This document shows positions 1 through 9,237 of a stretch of 64,000 bases of DNA, piece after piece (positions within the stretch are counted from its first letter, which is position 1; each line of letters opens with the position of its first letter). Position numbers and translations under genes: made by a program. A model generated the notes under the pieces. The model worked only from the letters and a program-made list of their open reading frames with translations. It had not been told where the DNA came from and ran no database searches. The DNA is taken from the NCBI GenBank assembly GCA_015039365.1, contig WION01000057.1, forward strand, positions 154,770 through 218,769, given 5' to 3'. Source of the DNA: Amanita rubescens (Eukaryota > Basidiomycota > Agaricomycetes > Agaricales > Amanitaceae).

Positions 1-140
1 ATGTGCGTAATATGGTCTGAAACATATCTGATACCGAGTCTCGGAGCTCCAATCCAAGGTTCTGAGTCTCAGAAGCTTGAGCAAGGGTTTTGGCGAGGTT
101 TGAGTGTCGATTCCAATGTACCCGGAATCGGTACGTTACA
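1..140 (-). repeat. Partial LTR, TGTAACG family, cut by window edge
   Basis: Read on the minus strand this begins TGTAACGTACCGATTCC at position 140 and follows the first part of the 349-bp LTRs at 28921 and 30714, including the shared GCTCCGAGACTCGGTATC stretch. The rest of the LTR lies outside the window. The bases just outside (from 141) lack the AGCGGG run that precedes the 3' LTRs of this family, so this is more likely a 5' LTR or a solo LTR. Confidence 0.75.
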
Positions 141-486
141 CCATAATCTTAAGGCCAAAAGATATCTCGATCATCATGTCGGGAAATCTAACCATAAAAG
201 GAAGCGACAAGAACTCCACCACTGGGAACCTGCCTGTGTGCGGATTCCTGTAGACATTAAATTAGAGTCAGAAGATCTACATTATCTTCTGTACTAATTA
301 CATCTCTCCTTATGCTATCTATTTACGAATTATGTTATGCTATACATCTCGATATGTAAAAAGCATGGATAATTAATTACATCACTGGACATGATGGAAT
401 AAGCATCATGGGAATATTGTCTTAACAATTACCCAAATATATGCTGACCTAAGTTGCTCTTTCAGGAATTTACTTTAAATAAGAAA
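141..486. other. No gene recognised
   Basis: An open frame runs from position 1 through the LTR edge to a TAA at 295-297, but half of it is LTR sequence, so it is not a convincing gene. The rest is AT-rich. A possible 3' splice site (CTCTTTCAG) lies about 25 bases before the Copia gag ATG at 487, so this may be the leader of that Copia fragment. Confidence 0.4.
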
Positions 487-700
487 ATGTCCAACTCGAA
501 ATCTGATTCAATTTCAATCTCCTCCGCAGTTGTTGTCTTTGACAGTACCAACTGGATCATGTTTGAAAGAACTATGATTGCTTACTTGAGAATCAATGGC
601 ATTGGAAACACTGAAAGATAATTATAATGAATATTATAAAGATGATAATGAAGTCATTGGTTATCTCACCCTACAATTAGTTCCAAGCTTGCAGCATATT
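487..700 (+). pseudogene. Copia gag fragment, frameshifted and truncated
   Basis: From the ATG at 487 the frame reads like the start of Ty1/Copia gag: a Ser-rich start, then FDSTNWIMFERTMIAYLR, matching FNGTNWHTFETNIIAYLQ in the Copia gag at 40626-41840. The frame breaks near 617. A shifted frame continues as GYLTLQLVPSLQHI, matching LGIITLKLSPTFRHLQ in that protein. At 700 it stops abruptly at the hAT terminus. Gag would form the virus-like particle; this copy cannot. It is a different Copia family from the one at 15-42 kb because the sequences are diverged. Confidence 0.7.
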
Positions 701-1096
701 TAGAGATCTGCATGGGTAAACCCGCAGGTGTGGGCAGGCCGACCCACACCCGCACCCGTGGCCGGGTTATACCCGCCAAGGCACGGGTACACCCTCTCAG
801 CGGGTCAGCTTTTACGGGTTACGGGTATAAACCCGTGACAGGTTAACCCTCTATTCTTGGCACATAGTAGCTACTAGTAGTTGGTAACGACTCTAAATAT
901 CATCCCACCCCTCTGGCATGACTTCAGTTTGTTGAATGTCCTGCATGGCAGCCACAGCCTTGAGATTGTCATTCTTGATCATCCCTAACAAGCTCCAGTC
1001 TCCGAGGCACAGGATAGCACGTGCAGTCTGAGCTGCCAAACGGTTTCGAGTGTGGGATATAAGATTACGGCCACGGCTGAAAAGTCGCTCAACATT

Positions 1097-1492
1097 GTAA
1101 CGAGCCGATTCCGGCTACGTTGGAACCGATCTCTGAAACCTTCCGAAGCTCCCCGAAGCACTCCGAGCCTATGCTTGATCCCGGAGGATGATCGTTTGTG
1201 TTCGGATGCATGCACAGGCCTCGGACTTGGTGCAGGATTCATCACATGGTCACCTCGTGCCTCCGTAGTATATATACCATTGTGTATGTAGTTGTAGTTA
1301 GCAAATTATCACCCCATCTGCGTTCCGAGTTCGATTCCTTCCGTTCCCTTCATTCCTCGGTGCTTTGGACACCTTCCACTCGTTCACCTTCATCTTCGGC
1401 ACCCTCTCTGCACCCGAGACTCCCTTCGGACTGACCTCCGTAGTCCCTTTGGCTGAACGCACTTCCGCATCGGCCTTCTTCTGATCGTTTCA
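1097..1492 (+). repeat. Solo LTR inside the hAT transposase gene
   Basis: Starts TGTAACGAGCCGATTCCGG and ends GATCGTTTCA, related to the LTRs at 1566 and 28921 but 396 bp long. The flanks ACAT and ACGT are nearly identical, suggesting a 4-bp target duplication with one change. It splits the dimerisation domain of the hAT transposase between the VDV and ERLFSRG motifs. No internal region is present, so it is the footprint of LTR-LTR recombination. Confidence 0.8.
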
Positions 1493-1565
1493 ACGTCAAC
1501 GGACATAGCTATTCAATTCATTTATTAAAGTGGTTGTATAGAATAAGTCAATTTGAACTTACCGG

Positions 1566-1881
1566 TGTAACGTGCCGATACTGGCTACGTTGTACTCAGT
1601 GCTCAAACCCGACACATGGCGGCTCCGACCTCCGACACTGCGGACCCCGAAACCCGATGTCGGATGCATCGGATCGTCGGACACATGTAGTACATGAGGT
1701 AGACATTATATAAATGTGTCATAGTTTAGTTTTTTATACATCTTCCCTTTAGACCACTTCATTGCAATCGTCCAACAGTGCGGCCGAGGTTGGGTGCGAC
1801 TGCCCCATCCACCGAACTCATTCGGCACACGCCGAAACACTCGGGGGTTGTGCGCAACACAGCCTCATTTGAGTTGTTACA
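1566..1881 (+). repeat. 5' LTR of non-autonomous element 1
   Basis: 316 bp, starts TGTAACGTGCC and ends GAGTTGTTACA. Nearly identical to 5990-6305; visible differences include a few C/T changes such as GATGTCGG versus GACGTCGG. TATATAAATG near 1710 could be a promoter TATA region. Confidence 0.9.
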
Positions 1882-3376
1882 ACTGGAGCCCACCGCTCGG
1901 TCCAGCCTTTGGCCGCACTCAAGAAACCCTCGTTTTTCATTCACAAACAGCCCCGGAGGCGCTCATTCTTTCTGGACGGCCCCATCAGCTCATTCCCGCT
2001 CCCATACATCTGCTAGTTACCGCCAAACACGCCGCATCTGCACTACAGCCCTCCGACATACACAGCACCGCTGCTATCTGCCATCCACCACATCAGCTCT
2101 GATCTGCCCGCCTACGCATCATTCCTGGCTCCGCACCCCGCCACTCGATGCCTACAGTCATCCGCAGCCCTATCGGATCCCATCGAGCACCATCTGCATG
2201 CACTGCCTCGCGCCACGTGTCCGCCTCGTGCACCATGGCCTGCTTTTACATCCTACCCCGTTGCTCGATGTTTACAGCCTACCAGATCCCGCCTGGCGAC
2301 GTCTACAGCTTACTGCACCCTTACTGGATCGCATCAGAAACCATCGGGAGCCCGCCAAGCCAGCCACACGACGTCTGCACCCTGCCACAGCCTTATCAGA
2401 CGCTATTGGTCACCATCGCACCCAATCCGCATGCACCGCCTTGTAGCACGCACCTGCATGCACATATCGGACTCCATCGGACCCCAGCTTGTATCCCAGC
2501 TCTTCGACACTTGCACAGCGCCGCTATCTGTCTCAGCAGCCCCAAATTGCTGGCCTACGATCCATCCAAGCCCACTGAGCCCACCACACGACGTCCACAG
2601 CCTATTGCAGCCTTATTGGGACTTATCGGAGCCCATCGACTGCTATCGCGCGCCCTATTCCTCAGCTGCCGACTTGTAGCATACCTCATGTTCAGGCCTC
2701 ATGTATCAGACACTCCCGGAGCACAGCCGCCAGTCATTTCACGCCAACCCGACCCTTCGTCGTCGGATCGCATTCCCTACCTCACCGACATGTGTAGACC
2801 ACACTCCTGCACCTTCCCTTCACCTCTCGCACTCGCCTAGCCATCCGCCACCGCGTTCGGACACTGCCAACACCTCAGCACACGCTACCGCCATTCCTCC
2901 GACGCATGCGAGTCAAGATCTTTTTTTTTCAGCCTTTTTTTTCTTTTCTACCCAGGATCGGGATACGGCGCAGCCGTATTCGTTCAAATGGCTACATTTC
3001 ATGCTCAATCGGACCCTCAACACATGTCTCATCGCCATCAGCAATATCTCCGCACAGAAACCCTCGCCAAGTCAACCTGCAGCGAAATTGGAGTGTGGGG
3101 GATGTTGGGACAGACTCGGATAACAGATATCAGTACGCACAATGCAGGACTCACATTAGGCCCCTTATGACTCGACTAGCACCGCCGATTTTACCGACTT
3201 CGCCTCCGCCTTTCTTTAATATTGTATTGCGCCGACGGCGTCTCAGGAAACAACTTAGCAGCCTCAATGCAAGGGGTCAGTGCTTTTGATTGGATTACTG
3301 GGATGACCGCGATTGGGGGAGTTGCGCCCCTCCTCGCCGACATTTTCTACCGCCTATGATGACCACCGCCGACACG
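1882..3376 (+). other. Internal region of non-autonomous LTR element 1, left part
   Basis: C-rich DNA similar to the internal region of the element at 28921-31062, including the paired landmarks GACGCATGCGAGTCAAGA, a T-rich run ending in CAG near 2953, and GCAGCCGTATTC. Open frames of 60-230 codons exist (for example 1778-2446 and 2148-2840) in overlapping frames of similar composition. None matches a known protein and none is kept as an obvious homologous frame in the other element, so I treat them as compositional. No gene called. Confidence 0.55.
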
Positions 3377-3385
3377 CCATCTGCT

Positions 3386-5659
3386 CAACACTTTACCCTC
3401 CCCCACGTGTCCTTGTGGACTCCTTGTGGACTCCCGGACTCCTCAGGACTCCTCAGGACTCCCTGTAGACTCCTGATAAATTGACATAAAATGCCAGGAG
3501 TGGACAAGGACTCCTTGTGGACTCCTTGTTCACTCCCTGTTCACTCCTCATTGACTGCAAAAAAGCAAAAAATGCCAGGAGTCATCCCACAAGGAGTGGA
3601 CCAGGAGTCCCTGTGGAGTCCTGCTCACTCCTGGTTCAAAGCAAAAAAGTAGTAAGTAAAATTGCAAGGACTGGACAGGAGTCCCTGTGGAGTCCTGCTC
3701 ACTCCCTGCTCACTTGTCATTACTGTAACAATGGCAACAGAAATCTGTTGCACTACAATGCTACATAACAGTGAATCTAAATAACAAGTTAGTACAAACC
3801 ATTTAAAAACATCATCTGTGCCAATCAATACCAACACCATCACCACCACTATCATCATCACCATCCACCTGTGGCCCACTTTTTTCCTGCTCTGATTGTT
3901 TGTTGATGTAATATGCAGGAACCAGTTAAAATTGCTGCTAATCATCCTTTTCAGTATTTGCTCATAACCACCTAGTAAGGCATTCAATGTTCACATGCCT
4001 GTGTATTGAAGGCACACATGTAACTGAGTCATATCTTCATTGAAACTTAATCCATCAGGATTCCTACTCATTCCCAGCCATTCCTATTGCATCCTATGTA
4101 AGTAAGACTGACATCACCAGTACTTTACACTCATGTGCAATTTCATGCTGCTTTCCAAATTTCAGGTGGGCATGCATGTTGTTTGGCAATGTTTATACTT
4201 GCAATAAAATCCTGAAAATTCATATGATCCAGGTCATATAGGACTTATTGTAAGACCAAATAATGCCAAGTACTTGAAATGTTTGCAAAAGACCTTTTCA
4301 GATGTGAGTGTGAGGAAATTGTAAAGTCTGAAAATAATCTTGAAAATGTCCCATGTGATCAAGGACATGCAAGAATTATGATGCCAAACTAAATAAGCTA
4401 AAATGTGAATGCAAAAAGTCTGTTTGTCTTTTGGTTTTGCCACTCCATGTGTGACCACCTGCAAAGTCAATTTAGGAGGGGTGTCTGGTGATGATCAAGT
4501 TTGGTCAGTTTTAGGAAGTTGGGGTTGCTGGTGGCTATGAGTGACTGGAAGTGCTGGAAGTCAGTTGCAGTGACTTCAATGTGCAATGGTTTGGAGTAGC
4601 ATCAGAAAACATGCCAAAAATCTGACATCTGATGGTGTCTGATTCCTTCCTGATCATCTTTGTTATGTGCATGGTGTTTGTACATGGAAATTGCTGCCAT
4701 CTTAAAGTTGTGTTACAAAACATCACAGGGCTCAGCTCCGTTATAAGATGGAGCATCATTTCATTCAGCCTTGGAACTGGTTGTTTGATTGTCTGACAAT
4801 CAGATGTCATCAGTTAATATCAGACAACAGACAACCAGTGTTTCAGACACTGTCAGACCATCACCATCAGACAACCAGTGTTCCAGCACAAGTCAGGCAA
4901 TCAGAAAATCAGATCAGGTTCAAAAGACTGGTGTTCAAAACAGTACTTTGCAAGTATCTTGAGTTTGGCAGCATTTGGCACTGCAATTCTTGCACAGATG
5001 TGATCACATGATTTTTTGGGATTTTTGAGAATTTTTTTGATTTTTTTGATTTTTTTCAAAGCTATGTTTGAAAATGTATTTTGCAAATATCTCATGTTTG
5101 ACTTTATTTGGCATTATGATTGTTGCATATTCTGAATCACAAAAGCTAGGCGCATCTTTTTTGTCACAGTCACATATTACATAATGTCACACTTCTATAA
5201 AAGGAAATTTTAATTTTGTTATATTTTATCTTATCTTATCTAGGCCATCATATTACTTAAGCTGCCTATCATCTATCTATCTATCTAATCTTATCTCCAC
5301 TACCCCCCCTTTTCCCGAGGGGGTGCTGGGGGATATGTGCCAGATGCCCCCTCCTTATATACCTGTGGGCCTGCGCACAGACCAACTGGTCATGTCACAT
5401 GACCACATAAACAGGAATGAAACAAGGAGTCCTTACACTCCTTGTGGACTCCTCATACAGGGAGTCCAGAGGAGTCCCGGGAGTCTACCAGGAGTCTACC
5501 AGGAGTCCCAGCTCACTCCCGGTACATTTTGGCTGGGATGAGGGGTCTTCCAGGGAGGTGGGAGTCCCTCTGGAGTCCCAGGAATTCCCGGGAATTCCCG
5601 GGAGTGAGCCAGGAGTCCTCAGGAGTCTACAAGGAACGCGTGGGGGAAGGTAAAGACCT
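3386..5659. mobile_element. GGAGTC-rich TIR DNA element E1
   Basis: A 9-bp direct repeat CCATCTGCT (3377-3385 and 5660-5668) brackets 2,274 bp. Ends are inverted: CAACACTTTACCCTCCCCC on the left and, on the minus strand, AGGTCTTTACCTTCCCCC on the right. Both ends run into 200-300 bp of GGACTCC/GGAGTCC repeats. The AT-rich interior resembles those of 17947-20414 and 11900-12860, with TTTGCAAATA and GTCAGACA motifs. It encodes no recognisable transposase. The duplication length suits a Mutator-like or foldback element; the superfamily is inference. Confidence 0.8.
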
Positions 5660-5668
5660 CCATCTGCT

Positions 5669-5989
5669 ATCCGCACCTTGACACGCCCCTCCTCCACATC
5701 CCGACAGCATCCGCAGCACGCCGACTGCCACTGAGACCTCCGACACTTCCTGAACCCTATCGCCATCCCCGACTCCCTTGTTTGCGACTACCTACGCACA
5801 ATCGGACGCCGTCGACACTACGTCTCACCTCCGATGCCCCTTCTGTCGACGCCGACATTCCGTCTTGTTCAATCACGGACTTCCGCTGCCCTTCCGACTC
5901 GGACACTCCGCTTCCAACACTTCACCTTGTTCATCCACTGACCCGATGCAGGTTGACGGTGACGTCAACATTCAAAACTGGTGAGCGGG
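5669..5989 (+). other. Internal region of LTR element 1, right part
   Basis: C-rich continuation of the LTR-element internal region, matching 30420-30713 of the second element. Shared landmarks are a CCGACAG run near the start and GACGTCAACATTCAAAACT just before the right LTR. No gene. Confidence 0.6.
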
Positions 5990-6305
5990 TGTAACGTGCC
6001 GATACTGGCTACGTTGTACTCAGTGCTCAAACCCAACACATGGCGGCTCCGACCTCCGACACTGCGGACCCCGAAACCCGACGTCGGATGCATCGGATCG
6101 TCGGACGCATGTAGTACATGAGGTAGACATTATATAAATGTGTCATAGTTTAGTTTTTTATACATCTTCCCTTTAGACCACTTCATTGCAATCGTCCGAC
6201 AGTGCGGCCGAGGTTGGGTGCAACTGCCCCGTCCACCGAACTCATTCGGCACACGCCGAAACACTCGGGGGTTGTGCGCAACACAGCCTCATTTGAGTTG
6301 TTACA
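5990..6305 (+). repeat. 3' LTR of non-autonomous element 1
   Basis: 316 bp, partner of 1566-1881. Preceded by GAGCGGG, the likely polypurine priming site, and followed by the target duplication CCGG. Confidence 0.9.
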
Positions 6306-6427
6306 CCGGGGACCGACAAATAATCCAGCGCCATACGTGAGAGTCGTGGATAGACAGAATGGTGTTTGTTCCACCATGCAATTGGGTCATCCACCTCTTC
6401 TATATCGGTTGCGAGATAGTTTCCAAG

Positions 6428-8000
6428 TAGTGTTGTTGGGGCTCGGCTAAGCTCGGCTTCGGCTCAGCTTAGTCACCGGAGCCGATTTTTCGGCTCAGCT
6501 CGGCTCCCAGAGCCAGCTATAGCCGGCTCTGGCTATGGTTTTCAAGCAACCGATGCCCTACCCCAGGTAAATGCCTCCTCAGGCATTGTAGGCATTTTGG
6601 AACCTTTGCTTCGCATATCCCTTGCCTCAGGAAGGTTGGAGAGTGCTGGCTGCATGACTGGAAGCCAGGGTAGGGTCTGGGCACAAGGTGAGTAAAGATT
6701 TGATCATATCTCAGCCATTTCTTGACGGATTCCCTTCAATATAGGATCATCTGAAAGCTCTTTCCAAGCTTATTCTCGACGTCTTAACCGTTTGGCACCG
6801 CACGCACTTGATTCCGCCCGTTAAGGCAGAGCTGAGTCACACCATATGTTTTCTTTCATCATATCTCCCCCATTTCCCGACGCTTTTGCTTCGATCTTGG
6901 ACCATTTAGAAGCGATTTTGGCCCTCTTTCTCGTCGCATTGACCGCTTGATGCGGCGCGCTTTCGTTCTTTCGCTATTCATCAATCTTTCCTTCAAAACA
7001 ATTTTTATCATATCCCATCTGTTTCTCAATGGTTTTACTTCAATCCTGCACCATTTAGAAGTGCTTTTCACTCTATTTCTCGACGCAGTGACCGCTTTAT
7101 GCTCTGCAAATTCATTGTCTCATTATTCACAAATCTGTATACTCAGTACTGGTTTTTCCTCATGTAGGTCCAGTTTTGCATGTAATTCTATCAAATTCAC
7201 ATAGATTAAAGTTATTTCCATTGGCATTTCAAGCTATGAGTGGACTGTGATAAAATAGGCTAGGTATCATTATGTCTCATTACTGTAATTACCCATCCTG
7301 GCCAAAAGTGCTTGCAATGCATTAAGTTGCCTATGTGTTGAGAAAATGCTTCTGAATGCGACATAATTGGAGTGAAACTGACCATAAATGAGTGAGATAT
7401 GACCCCACAAGCATGTAAAATACAATTTGAATGAAATATTGATGAATAGCGAAAGAACGAAAGCGCGCCGCATCAAGCGGTCAATGCGACGAGAAAGAGG
7501 GCCAAAATTGCTTCTAAATGGTCCAAGATCGAAGCAAAAGCGTCAGGAAATGGGGGAGATATGATAAAAGAAAACATATGGTGTGACTCAGCTCTGCCTT
7601 AACGGGCGGAATCAAGTGCGCGCGGTGCCAAACGGTTAAGACGTCGAGAATAAGCTTGGAAAGAGCTTTCAGATGATCCTATATTGAAGGGAATCCGTCA
7701 AGAAATGGCTGAGATATGATCAAATCTTTACTTACCTTGTTCCCAGACCTTACCCATGCAGCCACTACTCCCCAACCCTCTTGATGCAAGTAATGAGCAA
7801 AACAAAGCATCCTAAATGCTTAAGTGATGCAGGGGGGCTTTACTAGAGGCAGGGGGTTTACCTGTGGATCAGTACTGGGATGCCGGCTACAGCTGGCTAG
7901 AGCCGGCTGTAGCTGGCTTTGAAAATTCAGCTCCAGCTCAGCTCCCGATTGGCTCAGCTCAACTGGCTTGCAGCTTGAAGCCGAGCCGGCAACAACACTA
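6428..8000. mobile_element. hAT-type foldback element with long inverted arms
   Basis: TTTCCAAG is duplicated exactly at 6420-6427 and 8001-8008 (8-bp target duplication, hAT-like). The ends are TAGTGTTGTTG... at 6428 and its complement CAACAACACTA ending at 8000, followed by GCTCGGCT-rich subterminal DNA. Inside, roughly 6633-7005 and 7420-7790 form a second, long inverted repeat with only scattered mismatches, so a single strand could fold into a stem of several hundred bases. Open frames starting MMRRAFVLSLF on both strands are by-products of the symmetry. No transposase. Confidence 0.9.
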
Positions 8001-8431
8001 TTTCCAAGTTCATCGCGGAGGTGCGACGTTTTGGGCTTGGCGAGCGATGGCAAATTATCGAATATGTTCACTTTTTCTTCCTGATGAGGCATAGAAAACT
8101 GAGCTCCTCTCTCGTAGTACTAAATGGCAGTCTCACCTTCTGTTTAGATGCCTTACTATTCTCTTTCACCTTGCCCTTTTCTTTGGCCTGCTCATCGGCA
8201 TTTGGAATGACACGATCCGCATATGAGCGCTCATAGGCTGAGCGCAAAAGTTCCCGCGCAGTTGCAATCCAATTCTCCAACCATTTAGCATGCTTGAAGT
8301 ATTCCAGTTTGTGTTGAGGGTGAAGCACTGCGGTTATTGAGTTAATTCTGGTGGAGGAATAGAGAATAAATTATAAGCACGTACTCATAGCAATTCTGTA
8401 CAAGTCCAACATATCCGTCTTACTGTAATAT

Positions 8432-9237
8432 TAGTGTTTTAAAGTCCGGTTAAAGGACCGGCAAAAAACCGGCAACCGGACCGGACCAGTATCGGTTGCA
8501 ACCGAACCGTGGTTGCCAGTTTTGCCAGCTGCAGCCTTGAAACAGTTTCGGTCCGAGGCTTTGGGCCAGATGTCAAAGACCGGTTGCAAAACTGGTTGCA
8601 ACTGGTCTTTTTCAGCAACCGTTTGGAGGGTTGGAGGGGTGGATTGGCCGGTGCAAGCTTGGATGACGCTGCCGAAATTAGAAATTGTTCTAATTTTAGC
8701 AGTGTCATCCAAGTGTCCACTTCCGCATCCACCTATGCAACCCCTTGTATTAATGTAGAAACTATCAGATCTCAACAAATGACATATCCAATGCCATGAT
8801 ATAGCATATTCTGACCTGTAACCCCTGAGAATAACATATCAATGACATCTTTGTTGTCGAATTTTCTTTGTTTCTAATTTTAGCAACGTCATCCGAGTGC
8901 CCACTTATGCATCCACCTATGCAACCCCTTTTATCAATGCAATAACTATCAGATCTCAACAAATGACATATCCAATGCCACATTATAACTTATTCTGGCA
9001 CTTTAGGAACTCATATACTTTTATATTAATAAAATTCGATTTTTTTGCTATTACATAAACGGTTTTGAGTGAAAACCGGTTGCAACCGGTTGCACAATGT
9101 GCCTGCAATATAGAAAGACCGGTTGTCACCAGTTTTGGTCCGGTTGTCCCCAAATTAGAAATTCCAAAAAACCGGTTGGGTCCGGTTGCGCCAAAAATAG
9201 AGTGAAAAACCGGACCGAACCGGACTTTAAAACACTA
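8432..9237. mobile_element. hAT-type MITE with CCGGTT subterminal repeats
   Basis: TGTAATAT is duplicated at 8424-8431 and 9238-9245. The 806-bp element starts TAGTGTTTTAAAGTCCGGTT and ends with its perfect complement. Subterminal DNA is full of CCGGTTGCAACCGG-type palindromes. The centre holds a direct repeat of about 125 bp (8690-8815 and 8872-8997, both starting TTCTAATTTTAGCA). No coding capacity. It interrupts the hAT transposase gene between the regions encoding AAIGLAKK and the preceding part. Confidence 0.9.
8690..8997 (+). repeat. Two-copy direct repeat inside the MITE
   Basis: Copies at about 8690-8815 and 8872-8997 share TTCTAATTTTAGCA, CATCCACCTATGCAACCCC and AACTATCAGATCTCAACA, with scattered differences. 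A 56-bp spacer separates them. Confidence 0.8.

Larger units (their letters stand above)
1566..6305 (+). mobile_element. Non-autonomous LTR element 1 (TGTAACG family)
   Basis: Two 316-bp LTRs (1566-1881 and 5990-6305) with TG...CA ends flank an internal region lacking gag, protease, reverse transcriptase or integrase. CCGG at 1562-1565 and again at 6306-6309 is a 4-bp target duplication. TGGAGCCCACCGCTCGG begins two bases after the left LTR and is the likely primer-binding site; the same bases follow the left LTR of the element at 28921. GAGCGGG sits just before the right LTR. Inside lies a DNA element (3386-5659). It is inserted in the hAT transposase close to an intron donor. Confidence 0.9.

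Noticed and set aside
1778..3289. Pro/His/Thr-rich frames inside LTR element 1
   Set aside because: Overlapping frames of similar length in C-rich DNA; no conserved homologous frame in the related element at 28921.
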